From: a virus
Strand: one strand, 5' to 3'
DNA length: 42,133 nt
Virus record (IMG/VR): IMGVR_UViG_3300042309_002892
Coordinates: 1 to 42,133 of that record
The notes below the pieces were generated by a model. The model did not search any database, was not told where the DNA came from, and worked only from the letters and a program-made list of their open reading frames with translations. Shown in pieces: positions 1 through 8,620 of the stretch. Made by a program: the position numbers and the translations under genes. Positions within the stretch are counted from its first letter, which is position 1. The number at the start of each line of letters is the position of its first letter.

Positions 1-5
1 CCGAA

Positions 6-2087
6 GTGTGGAAGACGGCCGAGGGCTGGGCAGCTGAAGGGTTGCCGGACCTGCCCGCAACCGAGAGTGCCCTGATCCGCAGGGCAAAGCGGGAATGCTG
101 GACGTCCCGCGAGCGCAACGGTCGGGGCGGTGGCCGCGAATACGCGCTGGCGGCGCTGCCGAAGGCGGCGCGGGTCGAATATGGCCGCCGCCAGCTGATC
201 TCGGCCTCGCGCTCCGGCCTGCCGGCGCCGATCGCCGCGCCGGCGCCGACGCACATGCTGAAGGGCTGGCAACGCGAGTGCATGGAAGCCCGCGCCGCCG
301 TCCTCGCCGAGGTCGATCGGCTGGCGCTGACCGTCGGCCTGGTGCAAGCCCGGCTACTGGTCGAGCAGGCGTCGGCAGACGGGTCCCTAGACCCGGCGCT
401 GCAGCGCCTGGTCGACCGGGCGAATGACCGCCAGGGCAGTCGGTCCGGCGTCTCGGCCGTCACGCTGAAGCGCTGGCAGCAGATGCGGAGCCGGGGCGGC
501 GTGCCGGCCCTGGCGCCGAAGCCGGCCAAGACGGCGTCACCGGCGACGCCGGCCTGGCTGCCCCACTTCCTCGATCTCTACCAGATCCACGGCAAGCCCA
601 GCGTCGCGGCCTGCTGGGACCGCCTGGGCCGTGCCCTGCCCGAGGGCATGCCGGTGCCGCCGCTGCGCACCGTACAGCGCTATATCGAGCGGATGCCGGC
701 GCTGGAACGGAACCGGGGCCGGATGGGCATCCGGGCGCTGCGCGCCCTGAAGGCCTACACCAGCCGCGACGTCAGCGAGCTGTGGCCGGCGGCGGTTTAC
801 GTGCCGGACGGACATACCCTGAAGGCGACGGTGGCCCATCCGATCCACGGGCGGCCGTTCCGGCCGGAAATCACCGGGATCATCGACGTCTACTCGGCCC
901 GGATCGTCGGGTGGTCGGCGGCCCTGTCGGAAAACACGATCGGCACGCTGGACGCCTGCCGCCATGCCTTCGAGCGGTCTGGCGTCTGCGACATGTGGTA
1001 CTCCGACCGCGGTCGCGGCTTCAACAACGAGGCCTTCGACGACGAGATCGCCGGCTTCATCCACCGCTGGCAGGTCACGAAATGGCAGGCCCGGGCCTAC
1101 AACGCCCAGGCCCGCGGCGTCATCGAGCGCAGCCACCAGTCGCTGTGGGTCACCGGCGCCAGGTTCCTGCCCTCCTATGACGGCCGGGACGTCGATCGAG
1201 AGGCCCGGAAGCGGCTTTCAACGGCCATTGAACGGGATCTTCAGGAGCGCGGCGCGAGCCAGCTGCTGATGGACTGGGACCAGTTCCTGACCTGGGCCCA
1301 GCAGCAGGTCGACGACTACAACAACCGCCCGCACAGCGACCTGCCTGTGACCATGGACCCGGCGACGGGCCGGAAGCGGCACCAGAGCCCCAACGAGGTG
1401 TGGGAGGCGGCAGTTGCCGCCGGCTGGCAGCCCGACATCCTGTCGGCCGAGGAGCATCCGGACCTGTACCGGCCGCAGACCGAGGTGACGGTCAGCCGCT
1501 GCCTCGTCCGGTTCCGCGGCAATGAGTTTTTCGCCCCGGAATTGGACTTGTGGCACGGCCGGAAGGTGCTGCTGGGCTACGACATCCATGACGCCACCCG
1601 CGTCTGGGTCCGGAGCCTGGATCAGCAGCTGATCTGCGTCGCCCTCTGGAACGCGCACCAGACCAGCTATGTGCCGGTGTCCGTGGCCCGCGACGCCCAT
1701 GAAAAGCGCGTCGCTGCCCGGCTGAAGCGCGGCCAGGCCAGGATCGCGAAGATCGAGGCCGAACTGGGCCCGTCGCTGATCGACCACCAGCCGCCGCCGG
1801 TGCTGGAGCCCGAGGTTGTTATCCGGGCCGAAGCCGCCTTCGCGCGGCTCGACGCCCGGGCCGAGGCGCCGCCGGCGGCGGAGGTCACCGCCGCGCCATC
1901 CGGCCGGCCGCGATTCCGGGACCAGCTGCAGTTCGCGCGCTGGATCACCGCCAACCCCCACGAGGCGACCGAGAGCGACATCGCCCTGGCCCGCGACCTG
2001 GTCAAGAGGCCGGCGGCCCGGATGTGGCTGGAGAACGAGGGGGTCGACATCGAAGCCCTGCGGAACATCGCCCGCAAGGCCGCATGA
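6..2087 (+). CDS. MuA-like DDE transposase (5' end probably upstream)
   Basis: This protein joins and strand-transfers the phage ends during integration and replicative transposition. The N-terminus (EVWKTAEGWAAEGLPDLP-like, residues 1-60) is the Mu-type winged-helix DNA-binding domain. The RNase-H-fold core carries the catalytic triad: D268 in VPDGH, D334 in YSDRGRG and E374 in VIERSH. The Mu transposase beta-barrel domain follows at about 490-560 (EVTVSRCLVRFRGNEFFAPE). The last ~90 residues form the region that in MuA contacts MuB and ClpX. The length (693 aa) is close to MuA. The frame is open to the first base and the apparent GTG start lies inside the conserved motif, so the real start is probably a few codons upstream of the window. 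The MuB-like gene follows after 13 bp. Confidence 0.96.
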   Translation: MWKTAEGWAAEGLPDLPATESALIRRAKRECWTSRERNGRGGGREYALAALPKAARVEYGRRQLISASRSGLPAPIAAPAPTHMLKGWQRECMEARAAVLAEVDRLALTVGLVQARLLVEQASADGSLDPALQRLVDRANDRQGSRSGVSAVTLKRWQQMRSRGGVPALAPKPAKTASPATPAWLPHFLDLYQIHGKPSVAACWDRLGRALPEGMPVPPLRTVQRYIERMPALERNRGRMGIRALRALKAYTSRDVSELWPAAVYVPDGHTLKATVAHPIHGRPFRPEITGIIDVYSARIVGWSAALSENTIGTLDACRHAFERSGVCDMWYSDRGRGFNNEAFDDEIAGFIHRWQVTKWQARAYNAQARGVIERSHQSLWVTGARFLPSYDGRDVDREARKRLSTAIERDLQERGASQLLMDWDQFLTWAQQQVDDYNNRPHSDLPVTMDPATGRKRHQSPNEVWEAAVAAGWQPDILSAEEHPDLYRPQTEVTVSRCLVRFRGNEFFAPELDLWHGRKVLLGYDIHDATRVWVRSLDQQLICVALWNAHQTSYVPVSVARDAHEKRVAARLKRGQARIAKIEAELGPSLIDHQPPPVLEPEVVIRAEAAFARLDARAEAPPAAEVTAAPSGRPRFRDQLQFARWITANPHEATESDIALARDLVKRPAARMWLENEGVDIEALRNIARKAA

Positions 2088-2100
2088 GGGAGCGTGCAAA

Positions 2101-2862
2101 GTGAAAAAAACGTTCGTCAGAACAAGTAATACGGCCCGGTTCCTGTCCGCGATCACTGAGCTGGATGATCGCGGTGCAGAGGAAGCCTGCCTCGTCGTGG
2201 TGGACGGCGATCCGGGACTTGGCAAGACCGAGACGGTCCAGTGGTGGGTGACCCAGACGTCGGCGGTCTACCTTCGCGCCAAACAGGAATGGACCCCGAG
2301 CTGGGTGCTGCGGGAGTTGCTGGCAGCGCTGGACGAGAAGATGCCGGCCGCCAGCTTCGAGCGGATGTATGGCCAGGCGCTGCAGCGGCTGAGCGAGCGC
2401 GTGCGCCTGGCGGCCCGCGAGGAGCTGTCCTTCGCGGTGGTGATCGACGAGGTCGACTACGTCTCCAAGCGCGAGACGATCATCAACAACTTCCGCGACC
2501 TGTCGGACATGACGGAGATCCCCTTCGTCCTGGTCGGCATGGGCAAGGTGCGGCACCACCTGGCGCGCTTCCCGGCGGTGGCTTCTCGGGTCGGCAAGTA
2601 TGTCGAGTTCGAGAAGGCGACGATCGAGGACACGCGCATCCTGGTCGATGGCCTGTGCGAGGTGCCGGTCGCCGACGACCTGGTCAGGCTGCTGCACCGC
2701 GAGAGCCAGGGCCGCGTGCGTGAGATCAAGGAAGGCATCGCCGCGATCGAGCGGCGCGCCAGGCCGAACGGCGGCACCTGCACGGTGACGATCGCCGACA
2801 TGGTCGGTGAGGTGCTGCTGAACGACCGGGCGACCGGCAAGCCGCTCCGGGTGCGGGAATGA
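2101..2862 (+). CDS. MuB-like AAA ATPase, target-DNA activator
   Basis: This ATP-dependent DNA-binding protein is expected to select target DNA and stimulate the transposase. The 253-aa product has Walker A GDPGLGKTE at about residues 40-48, Walker B AVVIDEVDY at about 112-120 and a sensor-like VLVGMGK at about 142-148, followed by a helical C-terminal lid. This is the AAA/ExeA-type fold of transposon target-capture ATPases. The GTG at 2101 is chosen because GAGGGA lies nine bases upstream and the protein then starts just before the ATPase fold. An in-frame extension back to 1816 would overlap the transposase and read its DNA out of frame. It overlaps the next gene by ATGA. Confidence 0.93.
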   Translation: MKKTFVRTSNTARFLSAITELDDRGAEEACLVVVDGDPGLGKTETVQWWVTQTSAVYLRAKQEWTPSWVLRELLAALDEKMPAASFERMYGQALQRLSERVRLAAREELSFAVVIDEVDYVSKRETIINNFRDLSDMTEIPFVLVGMGKVRHHLARFPAVASRVGKYVEFEKATIEDTRILVDGLCEVPVADDLVRLLHRESQGRVREIKEGIAAIERRARPNGGTCTVTIADMVGEVLLNDRATGKPLRVRE

Positions 2863-3431
2863 GCGCGGCCGAACGCTACCGTCCCGAAGCGCTGCAGGCG
2901 ATCCTGGCGAAGCTGCCGGCGGGCACATGCCTGGGCATCGACGAGCTGGCCGGGCAGTTGCACTTCGCTCGGGCGCCGCTGGCCGGGATGCTGGCGGCCC
3001 TGGTGCTCGACGGAGCGATCGAGCGCGTCGAGCAAGGCTGCTTCCGGCAGAGCGCCAGCGCGAGCCCCTACGCGCAGCTTCCTGGCGTCGACCCCATCGC
3101 GGCTGACCGGCGGCGCCGGGCTCGCGCCAAGATCCAGCTGCGCCTGTGGCGGGCGATCCGCATGCGCCAGAAGTTCACCGTGGGCGACCTGATCCGGCTG
3201 GCCTCCAAGGACGGCGACAAGCCGATCGGCGAGGCGGCGAGCCATTATGTCCGGTGCCTGGCCAGGGCGGGCTATCTGCAGCCGCTGGCGCGTGAGAACG
3301 GGGCCCGCGCCCAGAAGCGCTGGCTGCTGGTGCGCAACACCGGGGCCGGCGCGCCGGTCACGCTGCGCACCGGCGCGTCCTTCTGCGTGGTCGACCCGAA
3401 CACGGGGGAGCGGGTGCCATGCAAGCGCTGA
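2859..3431 (+). CDS. winged-helix-like early phage protein
   Basis: The 190-aa product has two helical segments that look like winged-helix units. The first is residues 8-60 (ALQAILAKLPAGTCLGIDEL, then a second helix and a short wing); the second is about 95-145, where KFTVGDLIRLA and VRCLARAGYLQPL resemble a recognition-helix and wing pattern. Such two-winged-helix proteins are common right after the MuB gene in Mu-like phages and are presumed DNA-binding. The start overlaps the MuB-like stop (ATGA), so translation is probably coupled. The function is unknown. Confidence 0.8.
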   Translation: MSAAERYRPEALQAILAKLPAGTCLGIDELAGQLHFARAPLAGMLAALVLDGAIERVEQGCFRQSASASPYAQLPGVDPIAADRRRRARAKIQLRLWRAIRMRQKFTVGDLIRLASKDGDKPIGEAASHYVRCLARAGYLQPLARENGARAQKRWLLVRNTGAGAPVTLRTGASFCVVDPNTGERVPCKR

Positions 3432-3757
3432 GCGCCGAGGCCATGGACCTGCTGCGCCGCGCCGTCGCCGCCGAGGGCAGCCAGGCACGCGCCGCCAAGC
3501 GGGTCGGCATTTCCGCCGCCGCCGTCTCCCTGCTGCTGAAGGGCGAGTACGGCGCCGACACGACGAAGATGGAGCGGAAGATCCGCGGCGCGCTGGACCA
3601 GGTGACCTGCCCGCATCTGCGCCAGGTGATCACCGGCCCGGAGTGCATCCGCTACCGCACCCGCAACATCCCCACCCATGACCCGCGCCAGCTGCGGCAC
3701 TGGAACTGCTGCCAGAGCTGCCCGATCGGCGCGTGCCTGACCGGAGGGACGAAATGA
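3419..3757 (+). CDS. Cro/XRE-like HTH protein with Cys-rich tail
   Basis: Residues 9-58 fit a helix-turn-helix of the XRE/Cro type: an AARAAKRVGIS-like first helix, then AAAVSLLLKGEYGADT as the recognition region. The remaining half carries C62, C76 and a CCQSCPIGAC cluster near the end that could bind zinc. The product is 112 aa. The gene begins 13 bp inside the previous one. An XRE-type protein in the early operon could be a regulator, but the phage repressor is expected upstream of the transposase, so this is probably an accessory DNA-binding protein. Confidence 0.8.
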   Translation: MQALSAEAMDLLRRAVAAEGSQARAAKRVGISAAAVSLLLKGEYGADTTKMERKIRGALDQVTCPHLRQVITGPECIRYRTRNIPTHDPRQLRHWNCCQSCPIGACLTGGTK

Positions 3758-4026
3758 ACGACATGCCGATGATGCTCCAGTCCCTGGCCGGCCTGCTGCG
3801 CCGGCAGGTGGATCCCAAAAAGCAGCTCCTGATCATGAGAGCGGCGCAGGGCATGGCCCTGGCCGACTACCTGGACCACTCGGCCAAGTGCGTCCGCACG
3901 CTGCTGCGGACGCCGGTGCCGCACGAGGCGCGCGCCGGCGGCGACCTGACGGAGGGCGTCGTCGTCGACCTGGCCGCCGCGCGGCAGCGCCGTGCCGCGG
4001 GCAAGTTCGGAGGGCCGGTGTCGTGA
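3754..4026 (+). CDS. hypothetical early protein
   Basis: The 90-aa product is mostly helical and basic at its C-terminus (AAARQRRAAGKFGG). I do not recognise a family. The ATG at 3754 overlaps the preceding stop and is preferred over an upstream in-frame ATG at 3733, which lies inside the previous gene. Its support is the unbroken overlapping chain of genes on both sides. Confidence 0.66.
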   Translation: MNDMPMMLQSLAGLLRRQVDPKKQLLIMRAAQGMALADYLDHSAKCVRTLLRTPVPHEARAGGDLTEGVVVDLAAARQRRAAGKFGGPVS

Positions 4027-4325
4027 TCGGGACCCAGAAGGAGTTCAAGGCCCACGGCATCAAGCGGCAAGGCGAGATCGTGGCCTACATGGCGGTCGGC
4101 GCCGACCAGGTGGTGTTCTGGATCCAGACCGGCGACGGCCAGGTGCATCGCTACGTCGACGGCCCCCGCCAGGTGGCCGATCCGCTAGCGCTGGCCCAGG
4201 CGGTGCTGGCCGGCCGCAGCCCGCGCGGGCTCGGGGTGACCGAGCTGCTCAACATCCTCGCCGCGGCCGTGGTCGAGGGCGCGTCGACCGACGCGCCGCA
4301 TATGGTCGAGGGGGGCGCGCGATGA
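4023..4325 (+). CDS. hypothetical early protein
   Basis: The 100-aa product begins with GTG in a GTGA overlap with the gene before and ends in an ATGA overlap with the gene after. The first half looks like beta strands (EIVAYMAVGADQVVFWIQ, GQVHRYVDGPRQV) and the second half is helical. No family is recognised. Confidence 0.64.
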   Translation: MIGTQKEFKAHGIKRQGEIVAYMAVGADQVVFWIQTGDGQVHRYVDGPRQVADPLALAQAVLAGRSPRGLGVTELLNILAAAVVEGASTDAPHMVEGGAR

Positions 4326-4570
4326 TCATCGTCGGCGCCCTAATCGTCACCGCGTGGATCAGCCTGCTCGCCGGCATCGTCGGCGGCCTGTGCTGGCACG
4401 CCTATCGGCTCGAAGGCGTGGCGCTGCTGACGCGCCGCTTCCTGGCCGAGCTGGTCACCGCGGCCCTGCTGTTTTCCGCCGTCATCTGGGGCGTGCCGCT
4501 GGCCGGTGCCGCCTTCGGCATCGGGCAGGCGCCGACCATCCAAACCGCAAGCGAAGGAACTGACCGATGA
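4322..4570 (+). CDS. small two-helix membrane protein
   Basis: The 82-aa product has two hydrophobic segments, residues 2-24 (IIVGALIVTAWISLLAGIVG) and about 45-68 (LVTAALLFSAVIWGVPLAGA), separated by a short basic loop (ahead of ELV, a TRRF run). It is probably an inner-membrane protein made early in infection. The role is unknown; superinfection exclusion or host takeover are possibilities with no direct support. It overlaps both neighbours by four bases. Confidence 0.66.
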   Translation: MIIVGALIVTAWISLLAGIVGGLCWHAYRLEGVALLTRRFLAELVTAALLFSAVIWGVPLAGAAFGIGQAPTIQTASEGTDR

Positions 4571-5184
4571 CGTCTTCGACGATCCCCGACGGCTATCTCC
4601 GGGACGCCAAGGGGCGCCTGGTGCCCGAGAACCTGGTCAGGCCGTCCGACAAGCTGCAGGACCAGCTGGTGGCGAAGATGCTGGGCCACGCCGACGAGCT
4701 GTCGGCGCAGATCGCGCGCTTCAAGGCCCATTGCTTCGACGACGTCGGCAGCTTCGTGGACCTGCTGGCCGAGCAGTACGGGGTCACCCGGGGTGGCGGC
4801 AAGGGCAACATGAGCTTCAACAGCTACGACGGCACCCTGAAGGTGGTGATCGCCGTCGCGGACCACCTGACCTTCGGCCCGGAGCTGCAGGTGGCGAAGG
4901 GCCTGGTCGACGAGTGCATCGCCGAGTGGTCGCAAGGCTCTAACGACCAGATCAAGATGCTGGTCCAGCACGCCTTCCAGGTCGACAAGGAAGGCCGGGT
5001 GTCGCGCGAGGCGATCTTCGCGCTGCGCCGTATCGAGATCGAGGACGAGCGCTGGAAGCACGCCATGGCGGCGATCGGCGACAGCGTCCGGATCGAGGGC
5101 AGCAAGACCTATATCCGCTTCTACCGCCGGGCCACGCCCGAGGATAGCTGGCGGCCGGTCACCATCGACCTGGCGGCGGCGTGA
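4567..5184 (+). CDS. DUF3164 family protein
   Basis: The 205-aa protein matches the DUF3164 family found in the early region of many Mu-like phages. Family-typical stretches include YLRDAKGRLVPENLV at the N-terminus, AEQYGVTRGGGKGNMSFNSY at about 75-95, the DECIAEWS segment, and RIEIEDERWKHAMAAIGD followed by GSKTYIRFYRR near the C-terminus. The molecular function is not established. Family assignment is confident; function is open. Confidence 0.9.
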   Translation: MTSSTIPDGYLRDAKGRLVPENLVRPSDKLQDQLVAKMLGHADELSAQIARFKAHCFDDVGSFVDLLAEQYGVTRGGGKGNMSFNSYDGTLKVVIAVADHLTFGPELQVAKGLVDECIAEWSQGSNDQIKMLVQHAFQVDKEGRVSREAIFALRRIEIEDERWKHAMAAIGDSVRIEGSKTYIRFYRRATPEDSWRPVTIDLAAA

Positions 5185-5402
5185 TGAGCGTCGTCGCCAT
5201 CGCCAGGGCCAGCTGGACGCCGCGCGGCGCCGCGAAGGCCAGCCGGAGCCGCATCGACCGCATGGAGTCGATGCTGGAGGAGATCGCCGACCTCTGGGGC
5301 ACGGCAGACGGCGTCATCGTCGACGACTGCGACCGGGTGAAGGCCGAGCTGAAGAACCTGCGGGCCGCCGTCGAATATGCCGGGGAGAAGGCCGATGGCT
5401 GA
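5184..5402 (+). CDS. hypothetical early protein
   Basis: The 72-aa product has a basic N-terminus and a helical, acidic C-terminal half (RIDRMESMLEEIADLW, then DRVKAELKNLRAAVEYA) that could form a short coiled coil. The ATG at 5184 shares a base with the preceding stop; a GTG three bases earlier is an equally possible start. No family is recognised. Confidence 0.6.
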   Translation: MSVVAIARASWTPRGAAKASRSRIDRMESMLEEIADLWGTADGVIVDDCDRVKAELKNLRAAVEYAGEKADG

Positions 5403-5796
5403 GCCTCTCGCCCGCTTCGACGGGGCGGCCGTCTGGGCGACCCTCGATCCCAAGCACCAGGCGTCGATCGGCGCTGCGGCGCTGGAGCTGGTGGCGCTGT
5501 GGGCCCTGGAGGAACGCGTCTTCGAGGACAGGCCCCAGCTCGATCCTCGCATCGTCCGGGTGGAGCGGGCGATCGGCGACGACACGTTCATCGACATGCT
5601 GCGGCAGAGCGTCGTCGATGCCTATCCGCAGGATGGGCGCTGGGAGGCGGCTGACGGCGTCACGCCGTTGGTCCCATCCGAGATCGGCAGCATTTGCCGC
5701 ACCTGCGGCTGCAGCTTCAACGACCCCTGCCACCCGCCCTGCGGCTGGGTCGAGCCCGACCTGTGCAGCGCCTGCAAGGGGGCAGCCGATGCCTGA
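5395..5796 (+). CDS. Cys-rich zinc-ribbon early protein
   Basis: The 133-aa product has an N-terminal helical domain (GAAALELVALWALEERV) and a C-terminal cysteine cluster, with CRTCGCSFNDPC, PPCGW and LCSACKG between about residues 100 and 130. At least seven cysteines are present, spaced like a small zinc ribbon or a double zinc site. The role is unknown. Nucleic-acid or protein binding is inferred from the metal site only. Confidence 0.72.
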   Translation: MAEPLARFDGAAVWATLDPKHQASIGAAALELVALWALEERVFEDRPQLDPRIVRVERAIGDDTFIDMLRQSVVDAYPQDGRWEAADGVTPLVPSEIGSICRTCGCSFNDPCHPPCGWVEPDLCSACKGAADA

Positions 5797-6061
5797 CCAC
5801 CTTGCCGAGCTGGACGAAGCCGAGGTCGAGCAGGTCCAGCAGCTGGCGGAGCGGATCGTCGACCTGGTCGACGACGACCTGGTCGGACAGCCCCGGATCC
5901 TGCTGAACGCGATCCTGGCAGCGTACCGGGGCAGCGCCGTGGTGGCGGTCATCGACCACGGCTTCGGCCAGGCCGCCGTCCTGACGGCCCTGGCCACCGC
6001 GTACCGCGAGCTGCGCGAGGACCTGGCCGAGAACGCGGCGCCCCAGCCGCAACTGCACTGA
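5789..6061 (+). CDS. hypothetical acidic early protein
   Basis: The 90-aa product is acidic at its N-terminus (ELDEAEVEQVQQLAERIVDL) and largely helical. It overlaps the end of the Cys-rich gene by eight bases. A 16-bp gap then precedes the next gene, one of the few breaks in the early operon. No family is recognised. Confidence 0.64.
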   Translation: MPDHLAELDEAEVEQVQQLAERIVDLVDDDLVGQPRILLNAILAAYRGSAVVAVIDHGFGQAAVLTALATAYRELREDLAENAAPQPQLH

Positions 6062-6077
6062 CATCGAGGAGGTAACC

Positions 6078-7190
6078 ATGGACGTGCAAATCCGTACCCG
6101 TCTCCTCGCCGCTGCCCTGGCCGATCACGACGGCCTGGCCGCGGCGCTGACCGCCGCCAAGGAAGCGGAGGCCTGGCTGCAGTGCGGCCAGGCGCCGATC
6201 ACCATCGATTGGGACCGGGGCGAGGCACTCATGCTGGCGGCCCCCGCGGCCTCGCCGTTCGACGAGCCCGAGACTCCGGTCGATGCAGCGCCGATCGACC
6301 CGGCAGCCAAGGCGCCGGCCGCCGAGCTGGTGCGCGAGAACGGGCATAATACCCATTCTGCCGCCTCGGCCGAGCCGCCGCAGGCGAAGGCGCCCCCGAC
6401 GTCCTTCCGGCCCCGCTCCCGGTCGGGGGCGCCGGAGTGGCTTGCCGCAACCGTGGCGGCGGCCCGCAAGGTGCAGGCGGCCGGGGAGTTGATCCAGCCC
6501 AGCACCATGTCGCGCGAACTGGAGATCGCGTCGGCGGCCGCGGGCTGGCGCCTGGCCGAGATGGTCAAGGCCGGCCTGGCCACTGCCACGGGGCGCAGCA
6601 ATCAGCGCAGGTACGAGCTGATCGACACGATCCCCGGTATCGGGAATGGGCCGGTCGTGCCGGTTGAGGAGGCCGTGCTGGCTCCGGAGCCGGTCCCGGC
6701 ACCGGAGCCAGCCTCGCCTGAGCCGGAGACCGCCGAGGCGGCGCCGGCCGCATCCGGCCCCGACCCGGCTGACATCGGGGAGGCGCCTGCGGCCGCCGCG
6801 CCGGAGCCACAGATCGACCTGCCGTCGGCGCCGGTGGTGGTGGTGCCGACCCAGGATCGCCCGGCGACACCGGGGGACGCCGGCCCCGCGCCGACCGTGC
6901 CGCCTCCGCCGGCCGCGCCCAGGCCGCGGCCGCCGGTGCTGATGAACGTCCGCAGCGCCCGACCGGTGCCGCCGCCGCCTGCGATCCGACCGGCCGCGCC
7001 GATGCAGACGACGATGGACGACGTCGTCGCCTTCCTCCGGGGCCGCGGCCTGCAGGTTTCCAACGGGCCTCGGGGCTTCGTCTACCAGGGCCTGCAGATG
7101 TCGGCGCCTGAGCTGCTCAAGACGGCCAACATGATCCGCGAAGGGTTGCGGAAGCCGCTCCTGAGCGTCGCCGGCATCATGAGCCGGTGA
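6078..7190 (+). CDS. large Pro/Ala-rich early protein with HTH-like middle domain
   Basis: The 370-aa product has three parts. Residues 1-60 are helical. About 115-185 is a predicted winged-helix-like domain (STMSRELEIASAAAGWRLAEM, then KAGLATATGRSNQRRYEL). A long Pro/Ala/Glu-rich linker (about 190-310) leads to a conserved-looking C-terminal module (DDVVAFLRGRGLQVSNGPRG and ELLKTANMIREGL). It has the strongest ribosome binding site of the early region, GAGGAGGT at 6066-6073, five bases before the ATG. No family is recognised. The layout suggests a flexible DNA-binding protein tethered to a second interaction domain. Confidence 0.78.
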   Translation: MDVQIRTRLLAAALADHDGLAAALTAAKEAEAWLQCGQAPITIDWDRGEALMLAAPAASPFDEPETPVDAAPIDPAAKAPAAELVRENGHNTHSAASAEPPQAKAPPTSFRPRSRSGAPEWLAATVAAARKVQAAGELIQPSTMSRELEIASAAAGWRLAEMVKAGLATATGRSNQRRYELIDTIPGIGNGPVVPVEEAVLAPEPVPAPEPASPEPETAEAAPAASGPDPADIGEAPAAAAPEPQIDLPSAPVVVVPTQDRPATPGDAGPAPTVPPPPAAPRPRPPVLMNVRSARPVPPPPAIRPAAPMQTTMDDVVAFLRGRGLQVSNGPRGFVYQGLQMSAPELLKTANMIREGLRKPLLSVAGIMSR

Positions 7191-7525
7191 CCGCCATGGC
7201 CGCGATCGATCACTGCGATTGCCCGCCGGAGAGGCGCCGCCGCGATGCCGACGGCCGCTGCTTCAGCTGCGGCGGCACGCTCCCGCCGCAGGGCTGGTGG
7301 GGCCTGACAGAGGACGGCCGTGCCGATCTGGCCTTCGAGAGCAGCGTTGTCCCCAGGCCGGCGCCTTCCTCCTTTGAGGACTGGCTGTCCAGCCGCCCGA
7401 TCGACGAGGTGACGATCGACCTGACCTATCCGGGTGGCTACCTCACCGTCTCGCCCTGGGGCGTTTTCGTCAGGAGGTCGCCGCCCGGCCTGCTGAAGCG
7501 GATCCTCGGGAGGGCGTGGCGATGA
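7187..7525 (+). CDS. small zinc-ribbon early protein
   Basis: The product is 112 aa from the GTG at 7187, which overlaps the previous stop; an ATG at 7196 is an alternative. The N-terminus carries CDCPP, then 11 residues later GRCFSCGGTLPPQG, a four-cysteine knuckle. The rest is beta-rich and ends with a basic patch (KRILGRAWR). The function is unknown. Confidence 0.66.
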   Translation: MTAMAAIDHCDCPPERRRRDADGRCFSCGGTLPPQGWWGLTEDGRADLAFESSVVPRPAPSSFEDWLSSRPIDEVTIDLTYPGGYLTVSPWGVFVRRSPPGLLKRILGRAWR

Positions 7526-7905
7526 ACAGCATCGAAATCGCCCTCGGCATCTCCCGGATCAACGGCATGGTCCAGGCGGCGCGCGTGTTGAGCCGCGGCG
7601 TGAAGGACCAGGTCCGGACGGCGTCCATGGAGTTGATCCTGCTGGTCCGCGGCATGCGCCAGCTGCCGGTGGTGTCGAAGCCGATCATGCTGGGCGTGGA
7701 CGATCTCTGCGCCCTGCATGCCGGCTACGTCGAGATGCTGGAGGGCTGCGGCGCCAACCGCGTCGACATCGTCACCAGCTTCAACAAGACGCTGCGCGGC
7801 CTGCCGGCCAAGCCCGGCAGCGCCACCATCCCCACGATCCCCAACGGGCACGTCCTGGTCCGGACAGACGCGCTGCAGCGCCTGGCCGGCGGCGAGGAGA
7901 GCTGA
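7522..7905 (+). CDS. hypothetical early protein
   Basis: The 127-aa product starts at the ATG overlapping the previous stop. It is helical at the N-terminus (RINGMVQAARVLSRGVKDQV) with a hydrophobic centre (MELILLVRGMRQLPVVSKPI) but no clear membrane span. No family is recognised. Support comes from operon position and good coding character. Confidence 0.68.
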   Translation: MNSIEIALGISRINGMVQAARVLSRGVKDQVRTASMELILLVRGMRQLPVVSKPIMLGVDDLCALHAGYVEMLEGCGANRVDIVTSFNKTLRGLPAKPGSATIPTIPNGHVLVRTDALQRLAGGEES

Positions 7906-7906
7906 G

Positions 7907-8620
7907 ATGACCGACCTGCATGCCCTCCGCACGAAGCTGGACGCCCTGCGGCGCAAGACGGTGGAGAACGGCTGCACCGAGGCCGAGGCCGCCAGCGCTT
8001 CCGAGAAGATGGCCGAGATCCTGGCCAAGCACGGCCTGACCGAGGCCGATCTCGACAGGATGGAGATGACCGACCATCGCGAGACGGTCGCGAAGGCGCG
8101 GTCGCCGGTCGACCGGGTTTGGCTGACCGTGGGCGACTTCGCCCGGTGCGTCACCTATTTCCACACGCCCCGGCGCGGGAAGCGGTCAGCCGTCTATTTC
8201 GGCCGGGAGGTCGACGTGCTGGTCGCCGAGTATGTCCACGACGTGGTGGCGCGGGCCGTGGCCGCGGCTCGCAGCGCCTACAGGGCCTCGCCGGAGTTCC
8301 GGCGGCGACGACTGGCCAAGACCCGCGCGGCCGCAATGCGCGCCTTCGAGGACGGCCTGGCCGACCGTATCTGCGACAGTCTCCTGCGGGGCCTCTGGCG
8401 GCAGCAGGGCGGCACCGTCCAAGACATGCGCAATGCCGTCGTCCGCCGTCGCGAAGCGTTGATCGCCGTCCTGGGGGTCGACCTGGTTGGCCACGCCATC
8501 CCCGGTGCCAGACCAGGATATGACCGCGATCGGTGGAACGGCCAACGTGCCGGCGACAACCTGGTGGTCAACGCCGGCGTCGGCACGGCGACCGCGCCCG
8601 TAGCGGGGCTGCTGCGATGA
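7907..8620 (+). CDS. DUF2786-domain protein
   Basis: The 237-aa product begins with a DUF2786 domain (residues 4-50: LHALRTKLDALRRKTVENGC, ending AEILAKHGLTEADLD). The central part (about 75-160) matches the C-terminal region usually attached to DUF2786 in phage proteins. It contains an aromatic SAVYFGREVDVLVAEYVHDV segment and a very basic EFRRRRLAKTRAAAMRAFEDG segment. DUF2786 proteins are frequent in phage early operons, with no settled function. The basic segment hints at nucleic-acid contact. Confidence 0.85.
   Translation: MTDLHALRTKLDALRRKTVENGCTEAEAASASEKMAEILAKHGLTEADLDRMEMTDHRETVAKARSPVDRVWLTVGDFARCVTYFHTPRRGKRSAVYFGREVDVLVAEYVHDVVARAVAAARSAYRASPEFRRRRLAKTRAAAMRAFEDGLADRICDSLLRGLWRQQGGTVQDMRNAVVRRREALIAVLGVDLVGHAIPGARPGYDRDRWNGQRAGDNLVVNAGVGTATAPVAGLLR

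Noticed and set aside
537-1136. 199-aa minus-strand frame opposite the transposase
   Set aside because: It is an antisense shadow in GC-rich DNA. The plus frame contains the full catalytic triad of the transposase.
1816-2100. N-terminal extension of the MuB-like frame into the transposase gene
   Set aside because: The Arg/Ser/Pro-rich translation is the transposase gene read out of frame, and the GTG at 2101 has a proper ribosome binding site.
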